DNA from: Planctomycetota bacterium
GTDB taxonomy: Bacteria > Planctomycetota > Phycisphaerae > FEN-1346
Direction of reading: 5' to 3'
DNA: 13,459 nt
Assembly (NCBI GenBank): GCA_026386995.1
Contig: JAPLMO010000385.1
Location: 1-13,459 of the forward strand
The notes under the pieces were generated by a model, which searched no databases, was not told the origin of the DNA, and worked only from the letters and a program-made list of their open reading frames with translations. The position numbers were made by a program, and so were the translations under genes. Shown here one piece after another: positions 6,684 to 13,192 of the stretch (its first letter is position 1; each line of letters opens with the position of its first letter).

Positions 6684-8255
6684 TCACGCTTCCTCAACGA
6701 CCGTCAGCCCGAGCGCCTTGGCGAATTCCAGGACCGGGGCCTTCAGATCGCCATAGAACGTGACGCGGTGCCAGCCCCACTGGTCCCAGTAGGTGAGGAG
6801 TTTATCGATGTCGCCCTTGGGCTCGGCGGCCAGTTTGGTGCGGCACGCCTTGTCCTCGTCGATGTTGTCAACGGTCTTGGCCTGGTGCAGCAGGAGGAGT
6901 TTTTCGACGGCCTTGATCTCGACCGTCGTGGTCATGTGCCCCAGCGGCATGAGTGACCGCATGGAGGCCCCCTTGCGGTCCTCGCTGTGGCTGCGGATGT
7001 GGCAGGGGTTGGCCTTTCCTTCCGGGCCGAAGACCTTTGTCGGCGCCACGCAGTGGGCGTAGATGATCTGGTTCTTCGACGTGTCAATGACCGGATCGGA
7101 TATGAAGCCCGGCCGCCCCGTCAGGCCGCCGATGGCCAGCATCGTTATGGTCGACGGCACGTCCGCCTCGCACGCGCCCACCAGACCGTCGTTGTTGAAC
7201 TGGCAGAACCCCAGGCACGGGTATGCCTTCAGGTGCCCCCCGTAGAACCCGCCCAGGCAGTTGATGGTGATGGCCTGGGCGTTGCGCTGGCGCATGACCT
7301 CGCGCATGGCCACATACATGGCGCCGGAGTTCTCGATGTCGTCGCGCGAGGGCTCGACGACTCTCTCGGCGTCTTTTATCCAGCGGTCGGCGCACTTGCG
7401 GGCCTCATCGCGGTCGGCCTTCTCGTAGGCATCGTGGAGTTCCTTGAAGTCGACGGGCACCACCTTCGTGCCGCAGAGTTCCTCTATGGCCTTGCCGAGC
7501 GCAGGCATGCCCCACCCGCCGCCAACCGTCAGGATTGTCGATGCACGCAACTTCTTCAGGCACTCTTCCATGGGAACGATCTTGACGGGGTCGGAGGCAC
7601 ACGCCATGTCGCCGGCAGGCTTGGTGCCCTTCTTGCGGACATCGGTGCAGGCGGCCACGAAAGCATCGGCCGAGCCGCCGGGCGCCTTCAGGAGCCGGAA
7701 ACACCGGGCCGCCTCCGCCACGTCCTCGAACCGCGAGGACGACATCCCGGCCACCTTCTGCCCGCTGCGCCGCGCGGAGGCGTATGCAGTCAGGAACTCG
7801 CCGGAGCCGCCGTACAGGTCGTCAACGAAGAGCGTCGGCCGTCCCGCTGCGGCAATTATCTGCGGGGCGCTGGTCCAGATGCCCACCATGTACACCAGGT
7901 ACCCGTCGACCTCCTTGTCGGCCTCGAGGACCTTCTTGGCCTGCCGGGTATTCATGACCGTGACGGGCAGGAACTCGATGTCCGGGCACGCCTGCGTCAG
8001 TTTCTCGGTGAGTTCCTTCTTGCGGCGGTCGTAGTCGTAGCCGATGTTCGGCCACGTAGGGCCGGTCGAGGGCGTGTGCGTGAAGACCAGCCGCACCTTG
8101 ACCTTCTCCGCGGCGTCTGCCGCCGCGGCCTGTGGTGCGAGCGATGCCAGCCCGCCCGCGCCGGTCGCCGCTGCCGCGCACCCCGCCAGGAACCGCCGGC
8201 GGTTTAACCGACATCCCTTACAACCCCCCAGGAACTCCTGCCGAATCTGCGACAT
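6684..8255 (-). CDS. Tat-signal L-fucose isomerase-like protein
   Basis: This 523-residue protein has a twin-arginine signal (NRRRFLAG at residues 18-25, then an Ala-rich stretch to about 46), implying folded export. The rest resembles the L-fucose/L-arabinose isomerase-like superfamily, which interconverts aldoses and ketoses with Mn2+. The C-terminal half holds LGGFYGGHLKAYPCLGFCQF (334-353), GACEADVPSTITML (360-373), FISDP (384-388) and WGWHRVTFYGD (493-503). E363 and D387 are 24 residues apart, the same spacing as metal ligands E337 and D361 of E. coli FucI; H496 may be the third ligand. FucI itself is cytoplasmic, so export is unusual and isomerase activity is inferred. GGGAGA 8 nt upstream supports the start. 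A CKGC motif precedes the twin arginines. Repeat-filled gaps separate it from both neighbours. Confidence 0.8.
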   Translation of the reverse strand: MSQIRQEFLGGCKGCRLNRRRFLAGCAAAATGAGGLASLAPQAAAADAAEKVKVRLVFTHTPSTGPTWPNIGYDYDRRKKELTEKLTQACPDIEFLPVTVMNTRQAKKVLEADKEVDGYLVYMVGIWTSAPQIIAAAGRPTLFVDDLYGGSGEFLTAYASARRSGQKVAGMSSSRFEDVAEAARCFRLLKAPGGSADAFVAACTDVRKKGTKPAGDMACASDPVKIVPMEECLKKLRASTILTVGGGWGMPALGKAIEELCGTKVVPVDFKELHDAYEKADRDEARKCADRWIKDAERVVEPSRDDIENSGAMYVAMREVMRQRNAQAITINCLGGFYGGHLKAYPCLGFCQFNNDGLVGACEADVPSTITMLAIGGLTGRPGFISDPVIDTSKNQIIYAHCVAPTKVFGPEGKANPCHIRSHSEDRKGASMRSLMPLGHMTTTVEIKAVEKLLLLHQAKTVDNIDEDKACRTKLAAEPKGDIDKLLTYWDQWGWHRVTFYGDLKAPVLEFAKALGLTVVEEA

Positions 8256-8370
8256 GTTCGTGGTCTCCCAAAATGAGTTCGACTTAGCCTATCCGGGGCA
8301 TCCACCCGCCGGAAGAAATACCCTCTGTGCGTCGCCGATGCAAGAGTTTTGCGGGCGACCGGGTAACCCC

Positions 8371-8554
8371 GGGTGTGGCCGGATTTTATGGCAGTCGAAA
8401 CCGCTCTCTCTGTCATTCTGAGACGCGGCTTCAGCCGCGGCGAAGAATCTCGCCGTCCGGCGCGCCAAACGGCGGGATTCTTCGCTCGGCCGCCAAGGCG
8501 GCCTCGCTCAGAATGACAATGCTCTTTCGCATGCCAGAAAACCCGGCCACACCC
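8371..8554. repeat. Outer palindrome, family F, interrupted by family G
   Basis: The 23-nt arms at 8371-8393 and 8532-8554 are reverse complements with 2 mismatches (21 of 23). The left arm begins GGGTGTGGCCGGATTTTATG and the right arm ends CCCGGCCACACCC. Between them lies the complete family G element at 8411-8518, nearly centred. Confidence 0.85.
8411..8518. repeat. Inner twin-hairpin repeat, family G (TGTCATTCTGAG ends)
   Basis: The ends TGTCATTCTGAG (8411-8422) and CTCAGAATGACA (8507-8518) are perfect reverse complements, as are GCGAAGAATC (8440-8449) and GATTCTTCGC (8475-8484). Between each pair sits a short hairpin with a 7-bp stem: CGCGGCT/AGCCGCG (8424-8439) and GGCCGCC/GGCGGCC (8488-8503). 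Similar TGTCATTCTGAG...GCGAAGAATCT sequences are, from memory, common between genes in several bacterial phyla. Confidence 0.9.
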
Positions 8555-8561
8555 TAACGCC

Positions 8562-9179
8562 TCAGTCGGAGCGCGACACGGGGACGGCGGGCTCGGCGAG
8601 CAGTTTGGCGATCCGGTCGGCCAGAACAGCGTCATCTCCCGGATCGAGGCCCTGGAACATCTCGCGGACAACGCCCTGGCGGTCCAGGAGGAGGATCGTC
8701 GGGACCACATCCTCAGCGCGGGCTTTCGCCCGGAGTTCTTCCCAGACGGCGTCCGGCCCGAAGGCCAGCCGGTACGGAATCTTGAACTCCTCGCGAAAAG
8801 AGGCGACCACCTGGCGGTCCTGGGCCACATCGCCGGAACGCTCATAGGCCAAGCCGACCATCTCCAGCCCCTTCGCGTGGAACTGCTGGTACAGGCCGGC
8901 GAGGACCGGGACCGACCGGCGGCACGGGGGGCACCACGTGCCGAAGAGGTCGAGCAGGACGACCTTGCCTTCCAGGGAGCGCAGGGTCACTTCGCCGCCG
9001 TCCACCAGGGGCGCTGACGTGAACTTCTGGAACCGGAAAAGGACTTCGGGCCGCGGAGGTTTCGCGGGACCCTCTCCCTTGCCGTTCTTGCCGCTATCGC
9101 CGTTTTCGCCGCCGCAACCCGCCAGCGCTATCGCCGCCAGCAGTGCCGCGGCGAGAGGGGCGATTCTTCGCTTTCGCAT
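8562..9179 (-). CDS. TlpA-like thiol-disulfide oxidoreductase lipoprotein
   Basis: The 205-residue thioredoxin-fold protein is predicted to be anchored outside the cytoplasmic membrane. It has a lipoprotein signal, MRKRRIAPLA followed by a hydrophobic stretch and lipobox LAGC (lipidated C22), then a Gly/Lys-rich linker to about residue 40. The redox motif WCPPC is at 82-86 in LFGTWCPPCRRSVPVL. The cis-proline region is VVPTILLLD near 158-166. This is the AhpC/TSA-Redoxin/TlpA pattern of enzymes that reduce disulfides in exported proteins or in cytochrome c maturation; the partner is unknown. The start at 9179 is set by the signal peptide and by GGGGAAG 4 nt upstream. Its first 86 nt overlap the 3' end of thiC in another frame, implying translational coupling. 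It is the last gene of the manA-rlu-thiC cluster. Confidence 0.87.
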   Translation of the reverse strand: MRKRRIAPLAAALLAAIALAGCGGENGDSGKNGKGEGPAKPPRPEVLFRFQKFTSAPLVDGGEVTLRSLEGKVVLLDLFGTWCPPCRRSVPVLAGLYQQFHAKGLEMVGLAYERSGDVAQDRQVVASFREEFKIPYRLAFGPDAVWEELRAKARAEDVVPTILLLDRQGVVREMFQGLDPGDDAVLADRIAKLLAEPAVPVSRSD

Positions 9180-10470
9180 GAGACTTCCCCGTATCCTTGT
9201 CACCGTTTCGGACCTTGAAAACGCAATACTCGCCGCACATGGAGCAGACGTCGTCGCTGCGCGGCCGGCGCTCATCGCGGAGGCTGCGGGCCCGCTCGGG
9301 GTCGATCGCACCGTTGATCTGGCCGTCCCAGTCGCGGCGGCTGCGGGCGACGCTGATGCGCCGGTCCCAGGCCCGGGCATCGGCCCGGCCGCGGGCCACG
9401 TCGGCCGCGTGGGCGGCAATACGGGCCGCGATCACGCCGTCATGCACGTCTTGCGGGCGCGGCAGGCCGAGGTGTTCTGTCGGTGTCACGTAACAGAGGA
9501 AGTCCGCACCGGCCATGCCCGCCACCGCCCCGCCGATCGCGCTGGTGATGTGGTCGTAGCCGGGGGCAACGTCGGTGACGATCGGCCCGAGGACATAGAA
9601 CGGCATGCCGCCCGTGATCTCTTTCTGGAGCCGGACCTGCGCCGCGACCTGGTCGAGCGGCACGTGGCCGGGGCCTTCGATGATCACCTGGGCGCCGCTG
9701 GCCACGGCCCGCTTCGCCAGGTCGCCCAGCACGAGGAGTTCCTCGACCTGGGGGCCGTCCATGGCGTCGGCGATTGCGCCCGGCCGCAGGCCGTCGCCCA
9801 GGCTGAGCGTCACGTCAAACTCGCGGGCAATGTCAATAAGTTCGTCAAACCGCTCGAAGAAAGGGTTCTCCTGCCGGTTACGGCGCATCCAGTGCGCCAG
9901 GAACGTGCCGCCGCGGCTGACGATGCCGCACACGCGCCGCCCCAGGGCCTCCGACTCTGCGATCCGCCGCGTCACGCCGCAGTGGACGGTCACGAAATCG
10001 ACGCCGTCCTCGGCATGGCGGCGGACGGCCCGGATCATGTCGGCCGCGGTCATCTTGTCGAGGCCCCCGCGTGCGCGAGCCGCTCCGGCGGCCGCCTCGT
10101 AGATCGGCACCGAGCCCACGCAGACATTGGCGGCCTCCATGATGCGGCCGCGGATGGCCCGAAGGTCGCCGCCGGTGGAAAGGTCCATGATGGCGTCGGT
10201 GCCGGCCTCTTCGGCGGCCTTCAACTTCTCCAACTCGACGCCCACGTCGGCATAGTCGGTGCTCGTGCCGAGGTTCGCGTTGACCTTGACGCGAAGCCCC
10301 TGCCCGACGCCGAGGATCCGGCCGGACCGGCGATTCTTATTTAGGGGAACGGCGATCCGGCCTTCGGCCACCAAACGGCGGACGGTCTGGACGTCCACGC
10401 CCTCGGCTGCCGCCACGGCCTTCACGGCCTCGGAAACCTTCCCCTTCCTTGCGAGTTCCATCTGTGTCAT
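9094..10470 (-). CDS. thiC: Phosphomethylpyrimidine synthase ThiC (short form)
   Basis: ThiC is the radical-SAM enzyme that rearranges aminoimidazole ribotide into HMP phosphate, the pyrimidine half of thiamine. The 458-residue sequence shows the family core: VPLNKNR (41-47), VKVNANLGTS (61-70), DAIMDLSTGGDLRAIR (92-107), DFVTVHCGVT (158-167), SRGGTFLAHWM (185-195), LGDGLRPG (224-231), IIEGPGHVPLDQ (263-274), YVLGPIVTDVAPGYDHI (292-308) and YVTPTEHLG (327-335). The C-terminal cluster motif is CSMCGEYC (C409, C412, C416), spaced CX2CX3C, with the short N-terminus of archaeal-type ThiC rather than the roughly 600-residue E. coli form. The MTQMELARKG start at 10470 matches that subtype. It lies 134 nt inside the preceding rlu gene, leaving no room for a TPP riboswitch. 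A 28-residue basic tail overlaps tlpA. Confidence 0.95.
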   Translation of the reverse strand: MTQMELARKGKVSEAVKAVAAAEGVDVQTVRRLVAEGRIAVPLNKNRRSGRILGVGQGLRVKVNANLGTSTDYADVGVELEKLKAAEEAGTDAIMDLSTGGDLRAIRGRIMEAANVCVGSVPIYEAAAGAARARGGLDKMTAADMIRAVRRHAEDGVDFVTVHCGVTRRIAESEALGRRVCGIVSRGGTFLAHWMRRNRQENPFFERFDELIDIAREFDVTLSLGDGLRPGAIADAMDGPQVEELLVLGDLAKRAVASGAQVIIEGPGHVPLDQVAAQVRLQKEITGGMPFYVLGPIVTDVAPGYDHITSAIGGAVAGMAGADFLCYVTPTEHLGLPRPQDVHDGVIAARIAAHAADVARGRADARAWDRRISVARSRRDWDGQINGAIDPERARSLRDERRPRSDDVCSMCGEYCVFKVRNGDKDTGKSHAKAKNRPSRRGTAGGDSAGGLRRRKRR

Positions 10471-11770
10471 GCGGACGACGACTCCGTTTCTCCCCGTACG
10501 ATTCGCGCGGCGCTTGCGGCCGCTCGCCTTTCGATTCACCTTTGAACTTGCCGAAATCATTGCGGCGCTTCGGCCCACGGTCGCGGCCCGGGGGCCCGCG
10601 CGGCGGACCTCGATCGGGACGACCCGCGAAAGGATGCGGTACATCGACCGACGGACCTTCCGGCCTGCCGCCCTGCTCTTTGCGCGGCCCGCGATTGTCA
10701 AACGGCTTCGGCCCACGTTTCTCAAAGCGACCCGGCCCGCGGTCACGGCCCCGCTCGGCGCCCGGCCCGCGTTTCTCGAAACGGCCCGGCCCGCGGTCAC
10801 GGCCCCGCTCGGCGCCCGGCCCGCGTTTCTCGAAGCGGCCCGGCCCGCGGTCGGGACGCCCGGCGAACGGGTGCTCGGTCTCAATGGGCGGCCCTTCGGC
10901 CGGTTGATTCCGCTCAGCCGCCGGCGGACGTTTCTGGAACCGCGCCGGACGCTCCTGGAACCGGCGCGGCCCGCGGTCTTGGAATCGGCCCGGCCCGCGC
11001 GGCGCCCCGGCGCGGCCGCGATCGAACGCGGCAGGCGCTTCGGGCGGCGTCTCGGGCAACTTCTTCAGGTACTCCACCTCGTCGGGTTCAAGGCGACGGG
11101 CCTCGCCCACTTTCAGGCCGCGCAACGTGATGTGGCCGATGCGGGTGCGCACCAGTTCGCGCACATTGTGTTCCTGGTGAGCGAGCATGCGGCGGACCTG
11201 GCGGTTGCGGCCCTCGCGGATCGTGATCTCCACGATCGATTTCGACCGGCCGTGGCTGATGACGCGGACCTGCGCCGGCCTCGTGCGGCCCTCAGCCAGC
11301 CAGACGCCTCGCCGAATCCGGCGCATGCTGTCGGGCGTCAGGTCGCCCACGACGGTCGCGACGTACGTCTTGGGCACCTCGTACCGAGGATGCGTCAGGC
11401 TATTAACCAGCGGGCCGTCGTTGGTCATCAGGAGCAGGCCCTTGGAGTCGACGTCGAGCCGGCCCACGGCAAACAGGCGGGCCTTCGTGTAGCGCTGCAT
11501 GATGTCGATGGGCCGCCTGCGCCCCGCCGGGTCGAAGTTCGTGCACACGACGTCTTTGGGCTTGTTCAGAATCCAGTATTCCGGCCGCTCGGGCTTGAGG
11601 CGCGACCCGTCGAGGCGGACGTCCTGCACATCGAGGTCGGCCTTGGCGCCCAGTTCGATGACGATGCGGCCATCGACGGACACGCGGCCGGCGGTGATCA
11701 GGTCCTCGCACGCGCGGCGAGAGCCGAAACCGGCACGAGCAAGCAGTTTTTGTAAGCGTTCAGCGGTCAT
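10337..11770 (-). CDS. RluB/RsuA-family pseudouridine synthase with a long Arg/Gly/Pro-rich tail
   Basis: The enzyme converts uridine to pseudouridine in ribosomal RNA. Residues 1-60 form an S4 RNA-binding domain (MTAERLQKLLARAGFGSRRA). The RsuA/RluB catalytic domain follows, with nucleophile D106 in FAVGRLDVDSKGLLLMTNDG (100-119), EVPKTYVATV (131-140) and GRNRQVRRMLAH (187-198). It could be RluB-, RluE/F- or RsuA-like; the exact rRNA site cannot be read. The core ends near residue 245. A further 230 residues are low-complexity, rich in R, G, P and E, including an 18-residue tandem repeat, and probably form a disordered RNA-binding tail. The last 44 codons overlap the thiC start in another frame. 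The ATG at 11770 is preceded by GGGTGA at short spacing. It lies 48 nt downstream of manA. Confidence 0.9.
   Translation of the reverse strand: MTAERLQKLLARAGFGSRRACEDLITAGRVSVDGRIVIELGAKADLDVQDVRLDGSRLKPERPEYWILNKPKDVVCTNFDPAGRRRPIDIMQRYTKARLFAVGRLDVDSKGLLLMTNDGPLVNSLTHPRYEVPKTYVATVVGDLTPDSMRRIRRGVWLAEGRTRPAQVRVISHGRSKSIVEITIREGRNRQVRRMLAHQEHNVRELVRTRIGHITLRGLKVGEARRLEPDEVEYLKKLPETPPEAPAAFDRGRAGAPRGPGRFQDRGPRRFQERPARFQKRPPAAERNQPAEGPPIETEHPFAGRPDRGPGRFEKRGPGAERGRDRGPGRFEKRGPGAERGRDRGPGRFEKRGPKPFDNRGPRKEQGGRPEGPSVDVPHPFAGRPDRGPPRGPPGRDRGPKRRNDFGKFKGESKGERPQAPRESYGEKRSRRPHDTDGTRKEGEGFRGREGRGGSRGRGRPDRPPFGGRRPDRRSPK
10709..10846. repeat. 54-bp tandem repeat within the pseudouridine synthase tail
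   Basis: About two and a half near-identical 54-bp units (10846-10793, 10792-10739, then a partial unit) encode the 18-residue repeat GPGRFEKRGPGAERGRDR at residues 309-326 and 327-344 and its first half again at 345-353. The units differ at only a few bases, suggesting recent duplication. A shorter echo, HPFAGRPDRGP, occurs at residues 300 and 379. Confidence 0.9.
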
Positions 11771-11787
11771 AGTTCACCCAGACAGCA

Positions 11788-11807
11788 TCCCCGCTTACCA
11801 GCGGGGG
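11788..11807. repeat. Single hairpin, family B, in the manA-rlu gap
   Basis: CCCCGCT (11789-11795) and AGCGGGG (11800-11806) pair around TACC, within a longer AGC...GGCT frame like the hairpins at 1411 and 1551. It occupies most of the 48-nt gap between the manA stop and the pseudouridine synthase start, where it could modulate transcript stability or expression of the downstream gene. Confidence 0.7.
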
Positions 11808-11818
11808 CTAGTAATAGT

Positions 11819-12823
11819 TTACCGCTGCGGCGCTTTGCCGGGCGGCGCGGCGACGAGCGCCGTCAGTCGCTCCGGCATCTCCAACGCATATTCTCCGCAA
11901 TCCGCCGGCACCAGGATAGTGTCGCCCGCCCGGATCGGCATCGCCGCATCGCCCGCCACCAAGCGAGCCGAGCCCGCCACGACCACCAGCGCGGCACAGG
12001 CGCCGCCCATCTCGACGGCGTACGGACGCCGGTCGATGCGGATGCGGCTCAGGCTGAACGCCGGGCAATCGACCAGGTTCTCGATGACAAGGCCCGTTTC
12101 GTCGGCCGTCCTGCCCTTGCCGCCCGCCGGCGGCGCATCGCCCGTAAAGCGGATGCACTCCATCGCCCGCTCCACGTGCAGCGCGCGGGGCTTGCCGTCG
12201 GCCCCGAGGCGGTTCCAGTCGTACAGCCGGTACGTCAGGTCCGAGGTCTGCTGAATCTCGGCCAGCACCACCCCAGGCCCGACGGTATGGACCGTGCCGG
12301 CGGGGACCCAGATAAAGTCGCCCGCCTTGACCGGCCGCACCGTCAGCAGTTCTTCGATCGCGCCCTTCTTCAGGGCCGTCGCAAGGCGGTCGCGAGTCGT
12401 GCCCGGGCGGAGGCCGTCGGCGACCCACGCGCCAGGCTCGGCGTGGACGACGACCCAGCACTCCGTCTTGCCGCCCTCCTCTTTCGAGTGCTTGGCCGCA
12501 TGGGCGTCGCCAGGATGCACCTGGACGCTCAGGCGGTCGGTGGCATCGATAAACTTCACGAGGAGGCCGAACCGGGTGCTCCAGGCCCGCGCAAGGCCGT
12601 GGCGGCCAAGAACCGCCTGCCCGTCGCGTTCCAGCACTTCGCGGAGCGTGCGGCCGGCCAGCGGCCCATCGGCCACGCGGCTGCGGTTGTGGGGATGGTC
12701 CGAAAGTTCCCACGATTCGCCGACCTTGGCGCCTTCCGGCAAGGGCTTGCCCAGGAGTTCCGCCAGCCGCCGGCCGCCCCAAACGCGGTCGACCAGTACC
12801 GGCTGCATTTTCATCGGTTGCAT
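11819..12823 (-). CDS. manA: Mannose-6-phosphate isomerase, class I (short form)
   Basis: ManA is a cytoplasmic zinc enzyme interconverting mannose 6-phosphate and fructose 6-phosphate, linking mannose use with GDP-mannose and polysaccharide synthesis. The 334-residue length fits the short bacterial (Bacillus-like) type. Visible motifs are RVWGGRRLAELLGK (13-26), GESWELSDHP (35-44), the zinc ligands in LSVQVHPGD (Q101, H103), KTECWVVV (E121) and VPAGTVHTVG (H179), and EIQQTSDLTYRLYDWNR (189-205) with the likely catalytic arginine R199. The final third is the cupin-like C-terminal barrel. The frame is open further upstream to 12976, but that sequence is a translation of intergenic repeats. ATG 12823, with AAGGG about 9 nt upstream, gives the family-like N-terminus; ATGs at 12814 and 12808 are alternatives. 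It is the first gene of the manA-rlu-thiC-tlpA cluster. Confidence 0.92.
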   Translation of the reverse strand: MQPMKMQPVLVDRVWGGRRLAELLGKPLPEGAKVGESWELSDHPHNRSRVADGPLAGRTLREVLERDGQAVLGRHGLARAWSTRFGLLVKFIDATDRLSVQVHPGDAHAAKHSKEEGGKTECWVVVHAEPGAWVADGLRPGTTRDRLATALKKGAIEELLTVRPVKAGDFIWVPAGTVHTVGPGVVLAEIQQTSDLTYRLYDWNRLGADGKPRALHVERAMECIRFTGDAPPAGGKGRTADETGLVIENLVDCPAFSLSRIRIDRRPYAVEMGGACAALVVVAGSARLVAGDAAMPIRAGDTILVPADCGEYALEMPERLTALVAAPPGKAPQR

Positions 12824-12839
12824 CAGGTTCGCCCTTAAC

Positions 12840-12968
12840 ACTACAACGTAACTTTGCGCGGCGGGTCTCCGTACCCGCCGCGCATACCCCGTTTTCGCGC
12901 CCGTAGCCGCGCTTTTCGCGCGGTGGGTTCGGAGACCTACCGCGCGAAGGCTTAAGTTGCGTTGTACT
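12840..12968. repeat. Twin-hairpin repeat, family H, two inner hairpins
   Basis: The outer 15-nt arms ACTACAACGTAACTT (12840-12854) and AAGTTGCGTTGTACT (12954-12968) are reverse complements with 2 mismatches. Inside, GCGCGGCGGGT/ACCCGCCGCGC (12856-12883) is perfect, and a 13-nt stem at 12916-12928/12935-12947 has one mismatch. Loops CTCCGT and TCGGAG are near reverse complements, so the inner hairpins are in opposite orientation. It ends 17 nt before the manA start. Confidence 0.87.
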
Positions 12969-13076
12969 ATTGACAACGGCCCGATGCCGTATCACAAAGT
13001 GCTGCATTTTACCACGGACTCGCCGCGACAGGAAATGATTTCGGGGGGTGCGATGGGCAAGAGTGCCGTTGTCAAT
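12969..13076. repeat. 12-bp inverted repeat around an 84-nt spacer
   Basis: ATTGACAACGGC (12969-12980) and GCCGTTGTCAAT (13065-13076) are perfect reverse complements. They start directly after the family H element and end directly before the family A hairpin, so they may be the ends of another element. Each contains TTGACA, but no -10 box at proper spacing follows on either strand. Confidence 0.6.
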
Positions 13077-13077
13077 G

Positions 13078-13106
13078 GTAGGGGCAGCCCTGTGTGGCTG
13101 CCCTGC
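13078..13106. repeat. Single hairpin, family A variant
   Basis: This copy has the same GTAGGGGC frame as the arms at 302-404, but the stem reads GGGCAGCC/GGCTGCCC instead of GGGCGGCC/GGCCGCCC and the loop reads CTGTGT instead of CTATGT. The stem difference is a paired (compensatory) change. Only one arm of the doublet is present. Confidence 0.82.
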
Positions 13107-13130
13107 GTCTTTCAAATCGCCAAACATGCA

Positions 13131-13159
13131 GGGTGGTCGCCTGGCCGACCACGCGGTTG
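13131..13159. repeat. Single hairpin, family I (GGGTGG...CCACGCGGTTG)
   Basis: GTGGTCG (13133-13139) and CGACCAC (13146-13152) form a perfect 7-bp stem, flanked by GG on the left and GCGGTTG on the right. The same flanks occur at 13305-13332, where the stem is GTGGGTG/CACCCAC. Confidence 0.75.
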
Positions 13160-13192
13160 AAGCGCGGCCGCGGCGGCTGCCTACGCCAACGC

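Larger units (their letters stand above)
8256..8561. other. Intergenic region dominated by nested palindromes
   Basis: This 306-nt gap separates the TlpA-like stop from the start of the Tat-signal gene, both on the minus strand. Positions 8371-8554 are nested repeats (listed separately). The remaining 115 nt should hold the promoter of the Tat-signal gene; TTGCAT and TATTTC 17 nt apart on the minus strand are a weak candidate that I do not call. Confidence 0.7.

Noticed and set aside
5199..6956. 585-codon plus-strand open frame
   Set aside because: It is antisense to the flavoprotein and part of the isomerase-like gene and reads through intergenic repeats; no family signature.
8176..8190. 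Lipobox LAGC in the Tat signal of the isomerase-like protein
   Set aside because: The cysteine follows the twin arginines by only a few residues, leaving no hydrophobic region before it. The Ala-rich stretch comes after, so a lipoprotein is unlikely.
6987..8207. 406-codon plus-strand open frame
   Set aside because: It is antisense to the Tat-signal protein, whose strand shows conserved motifs and a ribosome binding site.
18..8255. Transposase or insertion sequence explaining the repeats
   Set aside because: No open frame has Y1, DDE or serine-recombinase motifs; any mobiliser must lie outside the window.
10471..10600. TPP riboswitch upstream of thiC
   Set aside because: The sequence is coding for the pseudouridine synthase tail and no CTGAGA-type thi-box core is visible.
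12957..13160. 67-codon plus-strand open frame in the manA upstream region
   Set aside because: It consists mostly of repeat-derived sequence, with no ribosome binding site and no family resemblance.
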